Source of the DNA: Pseudomonas azotoformans
GTDB taxonomy: Bacteria; Pseudomonadota; Gammaproteobacteria; Pseudomonadales; Pseudomonadaceae
Length of the DNA stretch: 64,000 nt
NCBI RefSeq assembly: GCF_900103345.1
Contig: NZ_LT629702.1
Location: 2,418,001 to 2,482,000, forward strand
Direction of reading: 5' to 3'
Under the pieces are notes generated by a model. It was not told the DNA's origin and did no database searches. It worked only from the letters and a program-made list of their open reading frames with translations. A program made the position numbers and the translations under genes. Each line of letters starts with the position of its first letter. The stretch's first letter is position 1. This document shows, piece by piece, positions 19,288-27,867 of this stretch.

Positions 19288-20220
19288 CTACCAACTCCCC
19301 ATCGCCAGACTGAACGGCGAAAACTCCGCGAACTGCCACCGCAACGCCAACGCCGCCGGGCGGCGTACGACATGTTCCACGGTGACCGTCCACAAGCGCT
19401 GGGCGCCCTCGAACAGCGCCACTTCAGGGCCGTCGAGGATCAGTGAAGTACGCCCAGCCACCTGCAGCACATCCCCCGATTCAAAATCGATAAACAACAA
19501 CCCCGCCACCGGGTTCACCTGCAAATTACCCAAGGTGTTGAAGAACAGGTTGCCGGCAAAGTCAGGGATGGTCAGCACGTTGCCTTCGACCCGTACAAAA
19601 CCCGTATTGCCGCCGCGATGGGAAACGTCCACCGAGCGCTGGCCATCCACCTCGACATAGCTGGCGACGAAGAAGGTGTCGGCGTTGCGGATCAGCGCTT
19701 GGGCCGCGTCATCCAGGCTGCTGGAACGTTCGGCCACGCTACCGGGTTTGCGTGCGACGGCATCTACCGGCCGCAGTTGAATGTACTTGGGGCAATTGCC
19801 GAACGTGTGCACCACATTGACCGAAAAACCTTCGTGATCAAGCGCTTCAATACGCCCGTTCATGCGGTTACGGCGGCGGGTGTTGAGGTCGATCCCCAGC
19901 AGGCCGACGGCTGCCCCCTGACGCAAGGCATTGCGGGCAGGGTCGGTCGCGGATGGCAAGCTATCAACCTGCAAGGTCTGTGGGTCCGGCGAGTGGGCAA
20001 AGCCCGGCGCACCTTCAAGCATCGTCGCCCAGGGAATGCCTTGCTCGTCCACCACACCCAACATCAGGTAGGGCAACAAGGGGTAGAAATCCCGATGCTG
20101 CTCGGGCAAGTGATCACGGATCACCTTGGGCCCGACCACGGCCATGCGCTCGGCGACGCCCACAGCTTCTTGCATGAGCCGTTCACCGGCATGCCAGGGA
20201 GATTGTTCGATCAGGTTCAT
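19288..20220 (-). CDS. Pyridoxamine-phosphate-oxidase-like split-barrel protein
   Basis: This 310-residue protein resembles the PNPOx-like FMN-binding family with two split-barrel modules: residues about 35-180 (LGVVDEQGIPWATMLEGAPGF, GLLGIDLNTRRRNRMNG, FGNCPKYIQLR) and about 190-300 (FFVASYVEVDG, DVSHRGGNTGFVRV, DFAGNLFFNTLGNL). The N-terminal part contains a CPKYIQ motif seen in flavoredoxin-like proteins. Its substrate is unknown. The ATG at 20220 starts the family N-terminus. It ends the amine-related block before two LysR genes. Confidence 0.72.
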   Translation of the reverse strand: MNLIEQSPWHAGERLMQEAVGVAERMAVVGPKVIRDHLPEQHRDFYPLLPYLMLGVVDEQGIPWATMLEGAPGFAHSPDPQTLQVDSLPSATDPARNALRQGAAVGLLGIDLNTRRRNRMNGRIEALDHEGFSVNVVHTFGNCPKYIQLRPVDAVARKPGSVAERSSSLDDAAQALIRNADTFFVASYVEVDGQRSVDVSHRGGNTGFVRVEGNVLTIPDFAGNLFFNTLGNLQVNPVAGLLFIDFESGDVLQVAGRTSLILDGPEVALFEGAQRLWTVTVEHVVRRPAALALRWQFAEFSPFSLAMGSW

Positions 20221-20299
20221 GGCAAGCACCTCATGTTGGATAACCCGATGCTGCGCCCTGCCCGCCACCGAGGGAATCACCACGCCAGGCAATCCACTG

Positions 20300-21184
20300 T
20301 TACGCCAGCTGAAATGCCGGGTGTTCACGCAGCGCCGCCACGCAGTGGTCGACAAAGCTGCGCACGCGCATCGGTGCGTTGCGGCCTTGGCGATACACCA
20401 CGTGCACGGGCAATGGCGGCTGTTCAAAACCCGGCAACAGGCGGCGCAATTGCCCATTCTGCAGATGCTCGTGGACCGGGTAACTCAGGCAGCGAATCAC
20501 CCCCGCGCCATGCACCGCCGCATTGATCGCGCCCTGCACCGTGGCGCAGCCAAGGCGGGCACGGGCCTTGAGTTGATAGCCCTGGAAATCCCAATGCACC
20601 TGATCGGCACTGGCGATCAGCCGATGCTGCTTGAGATCCGCCGGGCACTGGGGTTCGCCGTGAATCGCCAGATAGCCGGGACTGGCGCAAAGGATAGGCC
20701 GCACCTGCCCCACCGCCCGGGCGATCAACGACGAGTCGGGCAGTTCACCGACGAGGATCGCCACGTCCAGCCCTTCTTCGTGCAGGTTTGGATAATAGTC
20801 GTGGTAATGCGCCGCGAGGCTCACCTCGGGATAACGGTCCAGGTAGTTGGCCAACACCGGCGCCATCACATAGCGGCTGAACAGAAAGGGCAAAAACACC
20901 CGCAGGTTGCCCTGGGCCTGCACATGCAAGCCTTTGGCCGAGGCTTCGGCGGCATCCACGGCGGCGAGCAGGCGCACGCAATCGGCCAGGTACGCGTTGC
21001 CAGCGTCGGTCAGGCTCACGCCGCGCGTGCTGCGCTCAAGCAACCGCACGCGTAGCCGCGCTTCCAGGCGGGCCACCGCACGGACCAGGGTCGGCCCGGA
21101 CACCTGCACACTGCGCGCCGCGCCGGCCAGGCTCGAGTGCCCGGCCAGTGCGGCGAACAGTTGCATATCGCGATAGCGCTCCAT
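20300..21184 (-). CDS. LysR-family transcriptional regulator (downstream of pair)
   Basis: This 294-residue protein has an N-terminal winged HTH (MQLFAALAGHSSLAGAARSV, then SGPTLVRAVARLEARLRVRL) and a C-terminal type 2 periplasmic-like effector domain with LRVFLPFLFSRYVMAPVL. It belongs to the CrgA-like LysR subgroup. Its ATG overlaps the stop of the next LysR gene, so it is coupled to it. No clear target is adjacent apart from the split-barrel flavin gene downstream, whose start is about 80 bp away in the same direction. Confidence 0.85.
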   Translation of the reverse strand: MERYRDMQLFAALAGHSSLAGAARSVQVSGPTLVRAVARLEARLRVRLLERSTRGVSLTDAGNAYLADCVRLLAAVDAAEASAKGLHVQAQGNLRVFLPFLFSRYVMAPVLANYLDRYPEVSLAAHYHDYYPNLHEEGLDVAILVGELPDSSLIARAVGQVRPILCASPGYLAIHGEPQCPADLKQHRLIASADQVHWDFQGYQLKARARLGCATVQGAINAAVHGAGVIRCLSYPVHEHLQNGQLRRLLPGFEQPPLPVHVVYRQGRNAPMRVRSFVDHCVAALREHPAFQLA

Positions 21185-22104
21185 CAACCGCGCCGCTTCA
21201 TCGCCGGGTTCAGGGCGGTGTCCTGGCCCAGGCGATGGCTGAGGAAGTCGACAAAGGTATTGATCTTGGCCGGCACGCGGCTGCTTTTCTGGAACACTAC
21301 CTGGATCGGCAACGGTTCGGCCTCATACGCCTCAAGGACAATCTCCAGCTCGCCTGCCGCTACAGCCGTTGCGACCTGGTAGGACAACACCCGCGTCATG
21401 CCCCAGCCCAGGCGCGCCAGGTTGATCGCGGCATTGTTCGCCGTGACCACCAGACGCGGTTCGATGGGCACGGTCAAGGGTTGGCCGGCGTCGACAAACT
21501 CCCAGCCACTCACCAGTTGGCTCGACGATGACGTGGCGATCTTGGCCTCACGCAGCTGCGACGGATGCTCCGGCCGCCCATGCAGGTCAAGATAGGCCGG
21601 CGACGCGCACACCACCCGGCGCACTTCGCCGACCTTGATCGCCTGCTGCCCCGGCTCGTGCAGATGGCCGATACGCACCGCTACATCGACGCCCTCGTCG
21701 ACCAGATTGACCACGCGGTCGACCAGCAACGCATTGATGTTCACCAACGGAAAGCGGTCCAGGTAGTCCCCCAGCACCGGCGCCACATACAGCTCGCCGA
21801 ACAGCACCGGCGCGGTGACCGTCAGGTGACCGCAGGGGATGGAGTAACTGCCCACCGCCGCTTCCTCGGCTTCATCGAGCTCCGCCAGGATGCGCCGGCA
21901 ATCTTCCAGGTAACGCTGGCCGGCTTCGGTCAGGTGCAAGCTGCGGGTGGTGCGCGCCAGCAGTTGGGTACCGATGCGCTCCTCCATGGCGGCGATAGCC
22001 CGCGTGACGCTGGGCGGCGAGGTGTTCAGGCGGCGTGCGGCGGCGGCAAAGCCCTCCTCCTCGGCCACCGCCAGGAACACCTGCATTTCATGAAATCGAT
22101 CCAT
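21184..22104 (-). CDS. LysR-family transcriptional regulator (upstream of pair)
   Basis: This 306-residue LysR protein has the HTH FLAVAEEEGFAAAARRLNTS with PPSVTRAIAAMEERIGTQLL, followed by a CrgA-type effector domain (GHLTVTAPVLFGELYVAPVL). The start at 22104 is chosen over an upstream in-frame codon because it aligns with the family. It overlaps the next LysR gene by the ATGA/TGA type of junction. A REP pair separates it from the GST gene. Confidence 0.85.
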   Translation of the reverse strand: MDRFHEMQVFLAVAEEEGFAAAARRLNTSPPSVTRAIAAMEERIGTQLLARTTRSLHLTEAGQRYLEDCRRILAELDEAEEAAVGSYSIPCGHLTVTAPVLFGELYVAPVLGDYLDRFPLVNINALLVDRVVNLVDEGVDVAVRIGHLHEPGQQAIKVGEVRRVVCASPAYLDLHGRPEHPSQLREAKIATSSSSQLVSGWEFVDAGQPLTVPIEPRLVVTANNAAINLARLGWGMTRVLSYQVATAVAAGELEIVLEAYEAEPLPIQVVFQKSSRVPAKINTFVDFLSHRLGQDTALNPAMKRRG

Positions 22105-22141
22105 CGGCACTCCTCTCAAACACCTCTATGTACCTGCTCCT

Positions 22142-22275
22142 TGTAGTGAGCGAGCTTGCCTCGCGCTGGGCGGCGCAGCAGCCCCAACTAGGCCGCCGCT
22201 TTTTTCCAGACAGTCCGTGGAGGCCGGTTTCCGGGCCGCTTCGCAGCCCAGCGCGAGGCAAGCTCGCTCACTACA
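22142..22275. repeat. Long REP-type inverted repeat
   Basis: TGTAGTGAGCGAGCTTGCCT and its complement form arms of about 30 bp around a 70-bp centre that itself contains GGGCCGCTTCGCAGCCC-like hairpins. It lies between a LysR gene start and the GST gene end. Confidence 0.85.
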
Positions 22276-22286
22276 TAGGGTTTGCG

Positions 22287-22907
22287 TTAATGGGATTGCA
22301 AGCCCACCGCTGTGCGTGGCATGCCGACAAACCCCTGCAGCGCTTCGATGCTGGCGAGCCAGGCGCGCACCTGAGGGTAGTCGGCCAGCGACACATTGCC
22401 TTCCGGTGCGTGGGCCACGTAGGTGTAGAACGCAATATCAGCAATAGAGGGCTGCTCGCCGGCCAGGAAACGGCTCTGGCTCAGTTGTGCCTCCACCAGC
22501 TTCAACAGGGCATGGGAACGAGCAATGGCGGCGACGGTATCGACCTCGGCACCAAACACGGTGGCGAGCCGCGCGGACGCAGGCCCGGCACTCAGTTGAC
22601 CGGCGGCCGCCGAGAGCCAGCGCTGCACCCGCGCCTGTCCCACAGCGTCACCCGGCAGCCACTGGCCCTTGCCGTAGGTGTTCGCCAGGTAAACCAGAAT
22701 CGCGTTGGAGTCGGCCAGCACCACACCGTTGTCATCAATCGCCGGCACCTGGCCGAAGCTGTTGATCGTGGCCAGATAGTCGGGGGCCTTGTGGGCACCC
22801 TGCTTGAGGTCCACCAGGTTGTACTCCACCGGCAGGCCCAGCAGGGACAGCATCAACTCCACGCGGTGGGAGTGGCCGGACAACGGGAAACCATAGAGTT
22901 TGATCAT
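22287..22907 (-). CDS. Glutathione S-transferase
   Basis: This 206-residue cytosolic GST has an N-terminal thioredoxin-like domain ([40 protein letters not shown] with the cis-Pro and the Ser for glutathione binding) and a C-terminal helical domain ([16 protein letters not shown], the N-capping/hydrophobic staple motif). Substrate unknown. The start at 22907 matches the family N-terminus. It stands alone between a REP element and the convergent-side fetAB genes. Confidence 0.85.
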   Translation of the reverse strand: MIKLYGFPLSGHSHRVELMLSLLGLPVEYNLVDLKQGAHKAPDYLATINSFGQVPAIDDNGVVLADSNAILVYLANTYGKGQWLPGDAVGQARVQRWLSAAAGQLSAGPASARLATVFGAEVDTVAAIARSHALLKLVEAQLSQSRFLAGEQPSIADIAFYTYVAHAPEGNVSLADYPQVRAWLASIEALQGFVGMPRTAVGLQSH

Positions 22908-23019
22908 GAAAGGCTCCAAAAGAAGGGGGTATCGACGCCCCGCATACTCCACCGCTGCCCCGGCCGTTGGAATCACCAGGATTTACAATCGAGCATTTCA
23001 TCCGATGCAACAATACCGC

Positions 23020-23811
23020 TCAGCGCTCCTCGAGCCTGTCCCTCAGGAACCGATGACTCACCGAAAACAACCGCCGATAGGTCAGCAGCACCGCCCCCAC
23101 CGTGCCCAACGCCGACGATGCGGCAATCAGGAACATGATCACGATCTGATACCGCACCGCGTCCACCGGGCTCTCCCCCGCCAGCACCTGCCCGGTCATC
23201 ATGCCGGGCAGGCTGACGATGCCGACCACTGTCATCTGGTTCAGCGTCGGGATCATCCCCGCACGCACCGCCTGGCGGATGGCTTCCTGCGCGGCCTCCC
23301 AGCGTGAGCCGCCGAGAGCCAGGATCATCTCGATGGTGTTGCGCCCCGAGGTGAGTTCCTGGGTCATGCGCTCGATGCCCAGGGAGACGCCGGTCAAGGT
23401 GTTGCCGAGGATCATGCCGAGGATCGGGATCGCGTACTGCGGCTCGTACCAGGGGTGGGTGCGGATCACCGCAAACAGGCCCACTGCGGTGACCAGCCAC
23501 GAACTGCCCCACACCGACAGGATGCTGTCGACCCGCTGGCCCCGGTACGTCCGCCGCCCACGCCCGGCGGCGGAGAGGCCGGCGATCAGGGTCATGGCGC
23601 ACATCAGCGGCAGCACCACGTACCAATAGGCGAACTCGAACACCCAGCCCAACAGGTAACCGATGGCCAGCAGTTGCACCACGGTGCGCACCGCCGCCCA
23701 CAGTAATTGGCGGCCCAGGCCCAGGCGCAACAGCAGCGACAGCGCGCCATTGATCAGGATCAGCGAAGCGGCAATGCCCATGTCCAGCGCGGTGAGATTT
23801 TGATAGTTCAT
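23020..23811 (-). CDS. fetB: FetB-type ABC exporter permease
   Basis: This 263-residue membrane protein has about seven hydrophobic helices and matches the FetB (YbbM) family, including LGMILGNTLTGVSLGIERM and LPGMMTGQVLAGESPVDAVRYQ. In E. coli FetAB exports iron and eases peroxide stress. It overlaps fetA by 4 bp. Confidence 0.88.
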   Translation of the reverse strand: MNYQNLTALDMGIAASLILINGALSLLLRLGLGRQLLWAAVRTVVQLLAIGYLLGWVFEFAYWYVVLPLMCAMTLIAGLSAAGRGRRTYRGQRVDSILSVWGSSWLVTAVGLFAVIRTHPWYEPQYAIPILGMILGNTLTGVSLGIERMTQELTSGRNTIEMILALGGSRWEAAQEAIRQAVRAGMIPTLNQMTVVGIVSLPGMMTGQVLAGESPVDAVRYQIVIMFLIAASSALGTVGAVLLTYRRLFSVSHRFLRDRLEER

Positions 23812-24485
23812 GGCTGGGCCGCTCCACTCAACACACCCGCACTCATCTGCAAGTGGATGTCACTCATGCGCCGGGCCTGGTCCAGGTCGTGGGAGACCCA
23901 GATACAGGCACGGGAACGATCACCGGCAAACCAGGCATCGATCAGCGCTTCCACTTCGCGGGACGAGGTGGGATCGAGGGCGGCGGTGGGCTCATCCAGC
24001 AACAGCACTTCGGGGTTGAGTTGCAGGGTGCGGATCAGCGAAACCACCTGGGACTCACCGCCCGACAGGTCGGCGGCGCGCTTGGCCAGAAAGTCCGGCG
24101 TCTTGCCGGCGTGGCCCAGCAGTGCGGTCACCGCCCCCAGGTCGAAGCTGCGCTTGCGCGAGGTGTTGAGGCTGAAGGGGAAGCGCAGGTTGTCTTCCAC
24201 CGTGCCGTCGAGCAGCGCCGGGCGTTGGGAGAGGTAGCTGATATGGCAGCGGTAGTGGGGAATCTGCGCGTTGCCGATCGGCTGACCGTTCCACAGGACC
24301 TGCCCGGACGTGGGCGCGTCCAGCAGCGCCAGCGCACGCAGGAACACGCTTTTGCCGGAGCCGGATGAGCCGGTGATCGACACCCGGTCGCCGGCCTGCA
24401 GGCTGAAATCGGTGGGCTGGAGCAACGGCACCTGGCGGCGCTCGTCCAGGCGCGTGAGGGCGCGGGTTTCGATCAGTGCGCTCAT
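23808..24485 (-). CDS. fetA: FetA-type ABC exporter ATP-binding protein
   Basis: This 225-residue ABC ATPase has Walker A GSSGSGKS, signature LSGGESQ, Walker B VLLLDEPTAALD and the switch His in WVSHD. It pairs with FetB for iron export. The start at 24485 begins MSALIETRALTRL; longer in-frame starts lack support. It lies divergent from the aldo-keto reductase gene, with 131 bp between starts. Confidence 0.88.
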   Translation of the reverse strand: MSALIETRALTRLDERRQVPLLQPTDFSLQAGDRVSITGSSGSGKSVFLRALALLDAPTSGQVLWNGQPIGNAQIPHYRCHISYLSQRPALLDGTVEDNLRFPFSLNTSRKRSFDLGAVTALLGHAGKTPDFLAKRAADLSGGESQVVSLIRTLQLNPEVLLLDEPTAALDPTSSREVEALIDAWFAGDRSRACIWVSHDLDQARRMSDIHLQMSAGVLSGAAQP

Positions 24486-24616
24486 GGACACAGTGTTCCT
24501 CTCAATCAGAATGACGCAATGGTGAGGCACACTCGCCGGGATTTCATTCAAAAAATTCAAACTATCGCATCCGGTGTGGCTCAGAACTCTAGGTTCAACG
24601 TTACCGAGGAGGCGAC

Positions 24617-25693
24617 ATGCAATACCGACAACTGGGCCATTCCGGCCTGCTGGTATCCGAAATCATCCTGGGCACCGTGCCCTTTGGCGGTCGCGCCGAG
24701 TTTGAGCAATGCGGATCGGTGGATGTGCCCCAGGCCAAACGCATGTTCGATATCGCGTTCGACGCGGGTGTGAACATGGTCGACACCGCCGACCTCTACT
24801 CCCACGGCCTGGCCGAAGAAGTCGTCGGCCAAGCCTTGGGAGATAAGCGCAACGGTATCCTGCTGGCCACCAAGGGCCGCAGCCCGGTGGACAACAACCC
24901 CAACAATTCCGGATCTTCGCGCTACCATCTGATTCGCGCGTGCGAAGCCAGCTTGAAACGCTTGGGCACCGACCACATCGACCTCTACCAACTGCACAAC
25001 TGGGACGGCATGACCCCCATCGAGGAAACCCTCGAAGCGCTACGGCTGCTGGTGGGCTCGGGAAAAATCCGCTACTTCGGCACCAGCAATTTCACCGCCT
25101 GGCAGATGATGAAAACCCTGGGCAAGGCCGAACTGCACGGCATGCTCAAGCCCATCACCCAGCAGATCTACTACACCCCGGAATCCCGCGAAGCCGAGTA
25201 CGAACTGCTGCCATTGGCGCTGGACCAGTCGGTAGGCACACTGGTGTGGGGCCCGATGGGCGAAGGCCTGTTGACCGGGTCGACCCGTCGTGGCCGCAAG
25301 CCGCCCGCCAACACCCGCCAGGGCAGCGGTTGGCCGGAACCCTATGTGCATGATCAGGAGCGGGCGCTCGATATCATCGAAACCCTTGCGGCGGTCGGTG
25401 ATGAGCACGGTGTCTCGGTAGCCCGCACGTGCCTGGCATGGCTCAAGGATCGACCGGGGATCACTTCGCTGATCATCGGCGCTCGCACTGAAGAACACTT
25501 GCGCGACAACCTCGCTGCGACTGAGTTGAAACTGACCCAGGAACAATCTTCACGCATCGAAGCCGTGACGCGTCGCCAGCCGTTGTACCCCTACTGGCAT
25601 CGCTTTACCGCCGGGATCGACCGCTTTGATCCGGCAGAGCAGCCGTTTTTGGCTGAGCATCAGAAGACCATGGATGCGCGCAAGGACAAGTAA
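24617..25693 (+). CDS. Aldo/keto reductase
   Basis: This 358-residue (alpha/beta)8 barrel has the catalytic tetrad: Asp and Tyr in MVDTADLYSHG, Lys in LLATKGR and His in DLYQLHNWD. The C-terminal IIGARTEEHLRDNLAA is the NADPH-binding segment. It resembles the YajO/Gfo-type group of general aldehyde reductases. A strong GAGGAGG site precedes the ATG. A hairpin terminator follows 6 bp after the stop, so it is monocistronic. Confidence 0.86.
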   Translation: MQYRQLGHSGLLVSEIILGTVPFGGRAEFEQCGSVDVPQAKRMFDIAFDAGVNMVDTADLYSHGLAEEVVGQALGDKRNGILLATKGRSPVDNNPNNSGSSRYHLIRACEASLKRLGTDHIDLYQLHNWDGMTPIEETLEALRLLVGSGKIRYFGTSNFTAWQMMKTLGKAELHGMLKPITQQIYYTPESREAEYELLPLALDQSVGTLVWGPMGEGLLTGSTRRGRKPPANTRQGSGWPEPYVHDQERALDIIETLAAVGDEHGVSVARTCLAWLKDRPGITSLIIGARTEEHLRDNLAATELKLTQEQSSRIEAVTRRQPLYPYWHRFTAGIDRFDPAEQPFLAEHQKTMDARKDK

Positions 25694-25699
25694 TGCCGT

Positions 25700-25735
25700 G
25701 GCAGCCTTTCGCTTTCGCTAAAGGCTGCCTTTTCC
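25700..25735 (+). terminator. Rho-independent terminator after aldo/keto reductase
   Basis: GGCAGCCTTT and AAAGGCTGCC form a perfect 10-bp stem with a 10-nt loop, followed by TTTT. It begins just after the aldo/keto reductase stop codon. Confidence 0.85.
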
Positions 25736-25922
25736 CATTGGGTTGATCACACGCCAGACGCGCAACACTGATTTGCAAACGAACGCAGCACTGCCTATAT
25801 TCCCTGCCTGGCGCTCTCTACGCCACCTTCCGCGGAAAGGGCTGCGCCCAGGACACTGCAACATCCTCTTTTTTCTACGACTCCCCACCTTGAAGCGGAA
25901 AAGGTTTGTGCAAGGAGATCGT

Positions 25923-27119
25923 ATGTCCCAGCCCTTCAACACCGATGGCCGTCTCAACCTTGAGCAACAGCGCAAGCGCGCCAAGGAACTGCTGCCGCGC
26001 CTCAAAGCCCAAGACCCGAACGCTACCTTGTCCCAGGCCCAATGGGAAATCGCCAGGCAGCTGGGTTTCAGCAGTTGGCCGAAGCTCAAGGCCCATGTCG
26101 ATGCCATCGACTTCGCCGCCCGCCACCCCGATTTTGCCGCCAGCGATGAAGCCCGCACCACCCACTGGCGCTGCGGTAACGATATTGCGCACAGCCTGCA
26201 ACTGGCGGGGTTCAAAGGGCAGTTCCGGATGCTAACCGATCCCCTGTGCATGGGCCCGGTTCGCGACGTGCCCGACGCAGCATTTCGCGCAATGCGCAGC
26301 GCATTCATCAGCCAGGCCTTTGCCATCAACGAAGCCGAAGCCGCGCACCGCGTCGCCGATGAATATACGCAGCTTGAAGCCTTGGCGAACACCGAACACA
26401 ACGTGTTGTGGTGCGAAGCGGATGCCTATGACCAACTGTTCCTGATATGCGCGTTGGCCGGCCTTGAGCAGGCCCCGCGCAAGCTGGAACTGATTGAGGT
26501 TGATCGCATTCCCGGCGTGCAACGGTTTATTGGTATCGGCCAGTTGGCCCCGGACGTGCTGGCCTGGCTTTGGCCGCAGCGTCGACTGATCGAAGATGAC
26601 GCAGTGCAATTGGCCAAACAGGCCTGGACGGCGTATTGCGATAGCTCGCCTGCACAGTGGGCACAATTGGCCCACGGCAAGCATCCCGTCCTGCCCTTGC
26701 TGGCCCCGGCGTTGTTGCGCCAGTTGCAGGAACTGCCAGGTCGGCGTGACGGCTTATCGCTGACCGAGCGCCTGGCCCTGACGTACCTCGCCGAAGCCGG
26801 GCCAACCCCCTTCGGCCGTGTGTTTGCCGAGTTGATGGCCAAGCGCGAGCCACTGCCGTTCCTGGGAGACATGATGTTCCATGCGTTGTTGCGGCCCTTG
26901 ATTGACAGCGATGCAGCCTTGATCACAGAGACCGATACGCACAAGGACTGGCCACTGCGCGAGTTGAGGCTCACGTCTTTCGGGCATCAAGTGCTGAGCG
27001 GCGACGCTTATTGGCTCGACCATGCCAGTCATGAGCGCTGGGTCGGCGGTGTATGCCTGAGAGCCGGTCGCCCGCATTGGACGCTAGGCGAAGACAACGT
27101 ACCGGTCTGGCGTAACTGA
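25923..27119 (+). CDS. DUF1835-like protein
   Basis: This 398-residue protein has an N-terminal short helical region common to ankyrin-like leader segments (LEQQRKRAKELLPRLKAQ, LGFSSWPKLKAHVDA) and then a DUF1835-type core beginning HWRCGNDIAHSLQLAGF with the conserved DPLCMGPV stretch. The function of DUF1835 is unknown. The start is fixed by an AAGGAGAT site. It is convergent with the receiver-like gene, with only 4 bp between the stops. Confidence 0.7.
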   Translation: MSQPFNTDGRLNLEQQRKRAKELLPRLKAQDPNATLSQAQWEIARQLGFSSWPKLKAHVDAIDFAARHPDFAASDEARTTHWRCGNDIAHSLQLAGFKGQFRMLTDPLCMGPVRDVPDAAFRAMRSAFISQAFAINEAEAAHRVADEYTQLEALANTEHNVLWCEADAYDQLFLICALAGLEQAPRKLELIEVDRIPGVQRFIGIGQLAPDVLAWLWPQRRLIEDDAVQLAKQAWTAYCDSSPAQWAQLAHGKHPVLPLLAPALLRQLQELPGRRDGLSLTERLALTYLAEAGPTPFGRVFAELMAKREPLPFLGDMMFHALLRPLIDSDAALITETDTHKDWPLRELRLTSFGHQVLSGDAYWLDHASHERWVGGVCLRAGRPHWTLGEDNVPVWRN

Positions 27120-27123
27120 CATC

Positions 27124-27660
27124 TCACCGCTTGGGTGACAAGCCGATGGCACACGCGACCACCGCCGGGTCGCCCTGGTAGGTGGTTCGCGTGGCAATCG
27201 AGAGCGTGCTCGCACGGGGTGTCGCGCCGTCTGTATCAACGGCGCGCAGCGTCGGTCTCTGCGCTGCCGGCAGGTCATGAGCCGGGTCGACGATCTGCAT
27301 GCAGCGACGCAACGAGTTGAAGTCCGGCGATTGCGACAACGACAAGTGCAGGGTCTGGCTCACCGACACCGACACCCGCGAACTCTGCGCACATTGCCCG
27401 TCGTAGATCAGCGTATGGCGAATCAGCGGATTGTCATTGCAGTACTTCAACAGGTTCACCTGTCGCGAGCGCACCAGTGCGGTGTCGATGATCAACAGGT
27501 CGAACGCCACGCCTTCGGAGCGCGTCAACGCTTGCAACTCGTCGAACGAACTCAGTGGGGCAATGCGGTAATAGCCCAGCTGGTTGAGCATCTTCTCGAT
27601 TTTGATCCGCTGCATAAGGTCGGCATCGGCAATCAGCAGGCGTAACGCTTTATTGGGCAT
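27124..27660 (-). CDS. Receiver-like protein, divergent from the fimbrial locus
   Basis: This 178-residue protein starts with a receiver-like fold: IADADL in place of the acidic pair region, then LLIIDTAL with a phosphoacceptor-type Asp59. The conserved receiver lysine (KP motif) is not visible after YDGQCAQ, so it may be a degenerate or phosphorylation-independent receiver. The rest (residues about 120-178) has no recognised domain. The start at 27660 has an AGG site 8 nt away. It is divergent from the chaperone gene and has its own RcsB-like box at 27740-27753. Confidence 0.65.
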   Translation of the reverse strand: MPNKALRLLIADADLMQRIKIEKMLNQLGYYRIAPLSSFDELQALTRSEGVAFDLLIIDTALVRSRQVNLLKYCNDNPLIRHTLIYDGQCAQSSRVSVSVSQTLHLSLSQSPDFNSLRRCMQIVDPAHDLPAAQRPTLRAVDTDGATPRASTLSIATRTTYQGDPAVVACAIGLSPKR

Positions 27661-27739
27661 AGGGTAAACCTGACAGTTGGGCATCAACGTCGATCATTCA
27701 ACGACGATCAAGGTAACCGTCCGGGGCGAAGCCTGACTT

Positions 27740-27753
27740 TAAGGCGATTCTGA
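27740..27753 (-). promoter_or_regulatory. RcsB-like box D (receiver gene promoter)
   Basis: On the - strand the sequence is TCAGAATCGCCTTA. It is 23-24 nt upstream of a -10-like element (TTACCT or TACCTT near 27711-27716), leading to the receiver-like gene. Differs from box A by only two end positions. Confidence 0.6.
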
Positions 27754-27782
27754 AATGGCAATGCCGGACACTCCGACTCTTT

Positions 27783-27796
27783 TAAGAATCGCCTCA
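27783..27796 (+). promoter_or_regulatory. RcsB-like box A (chaperone/adhesin promoter)
   Basis: TAAGAATCGCCTCA, followed after exactly 23 nt by the -10-like TACCAT (27820-27825). No good -35 is present, as expected for an activator-dependent promoter. Confidence 0.65.
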
Positions 27797-27867
27797 AAGC
27801 CTTCCCGTCATCCACCTCCTACCATGGCCCGCGTCTCCCAACGCCGCGATGGAACCCCTCTGTGTTC

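Larger units (their letters stand above)
27661..27867. promoter_or_regulatory. Divergent regulatory region between receiver gene and fimbrial chaperone
   Basis: Holds two inverted RcsB-like boxes whose centres are 43 bp apart (27740-27753 and 27783-27796). Extended arms CTTTnAGGCGATTCTnAAA make a large imperfect inverted repeat. Confidence 0.7.
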
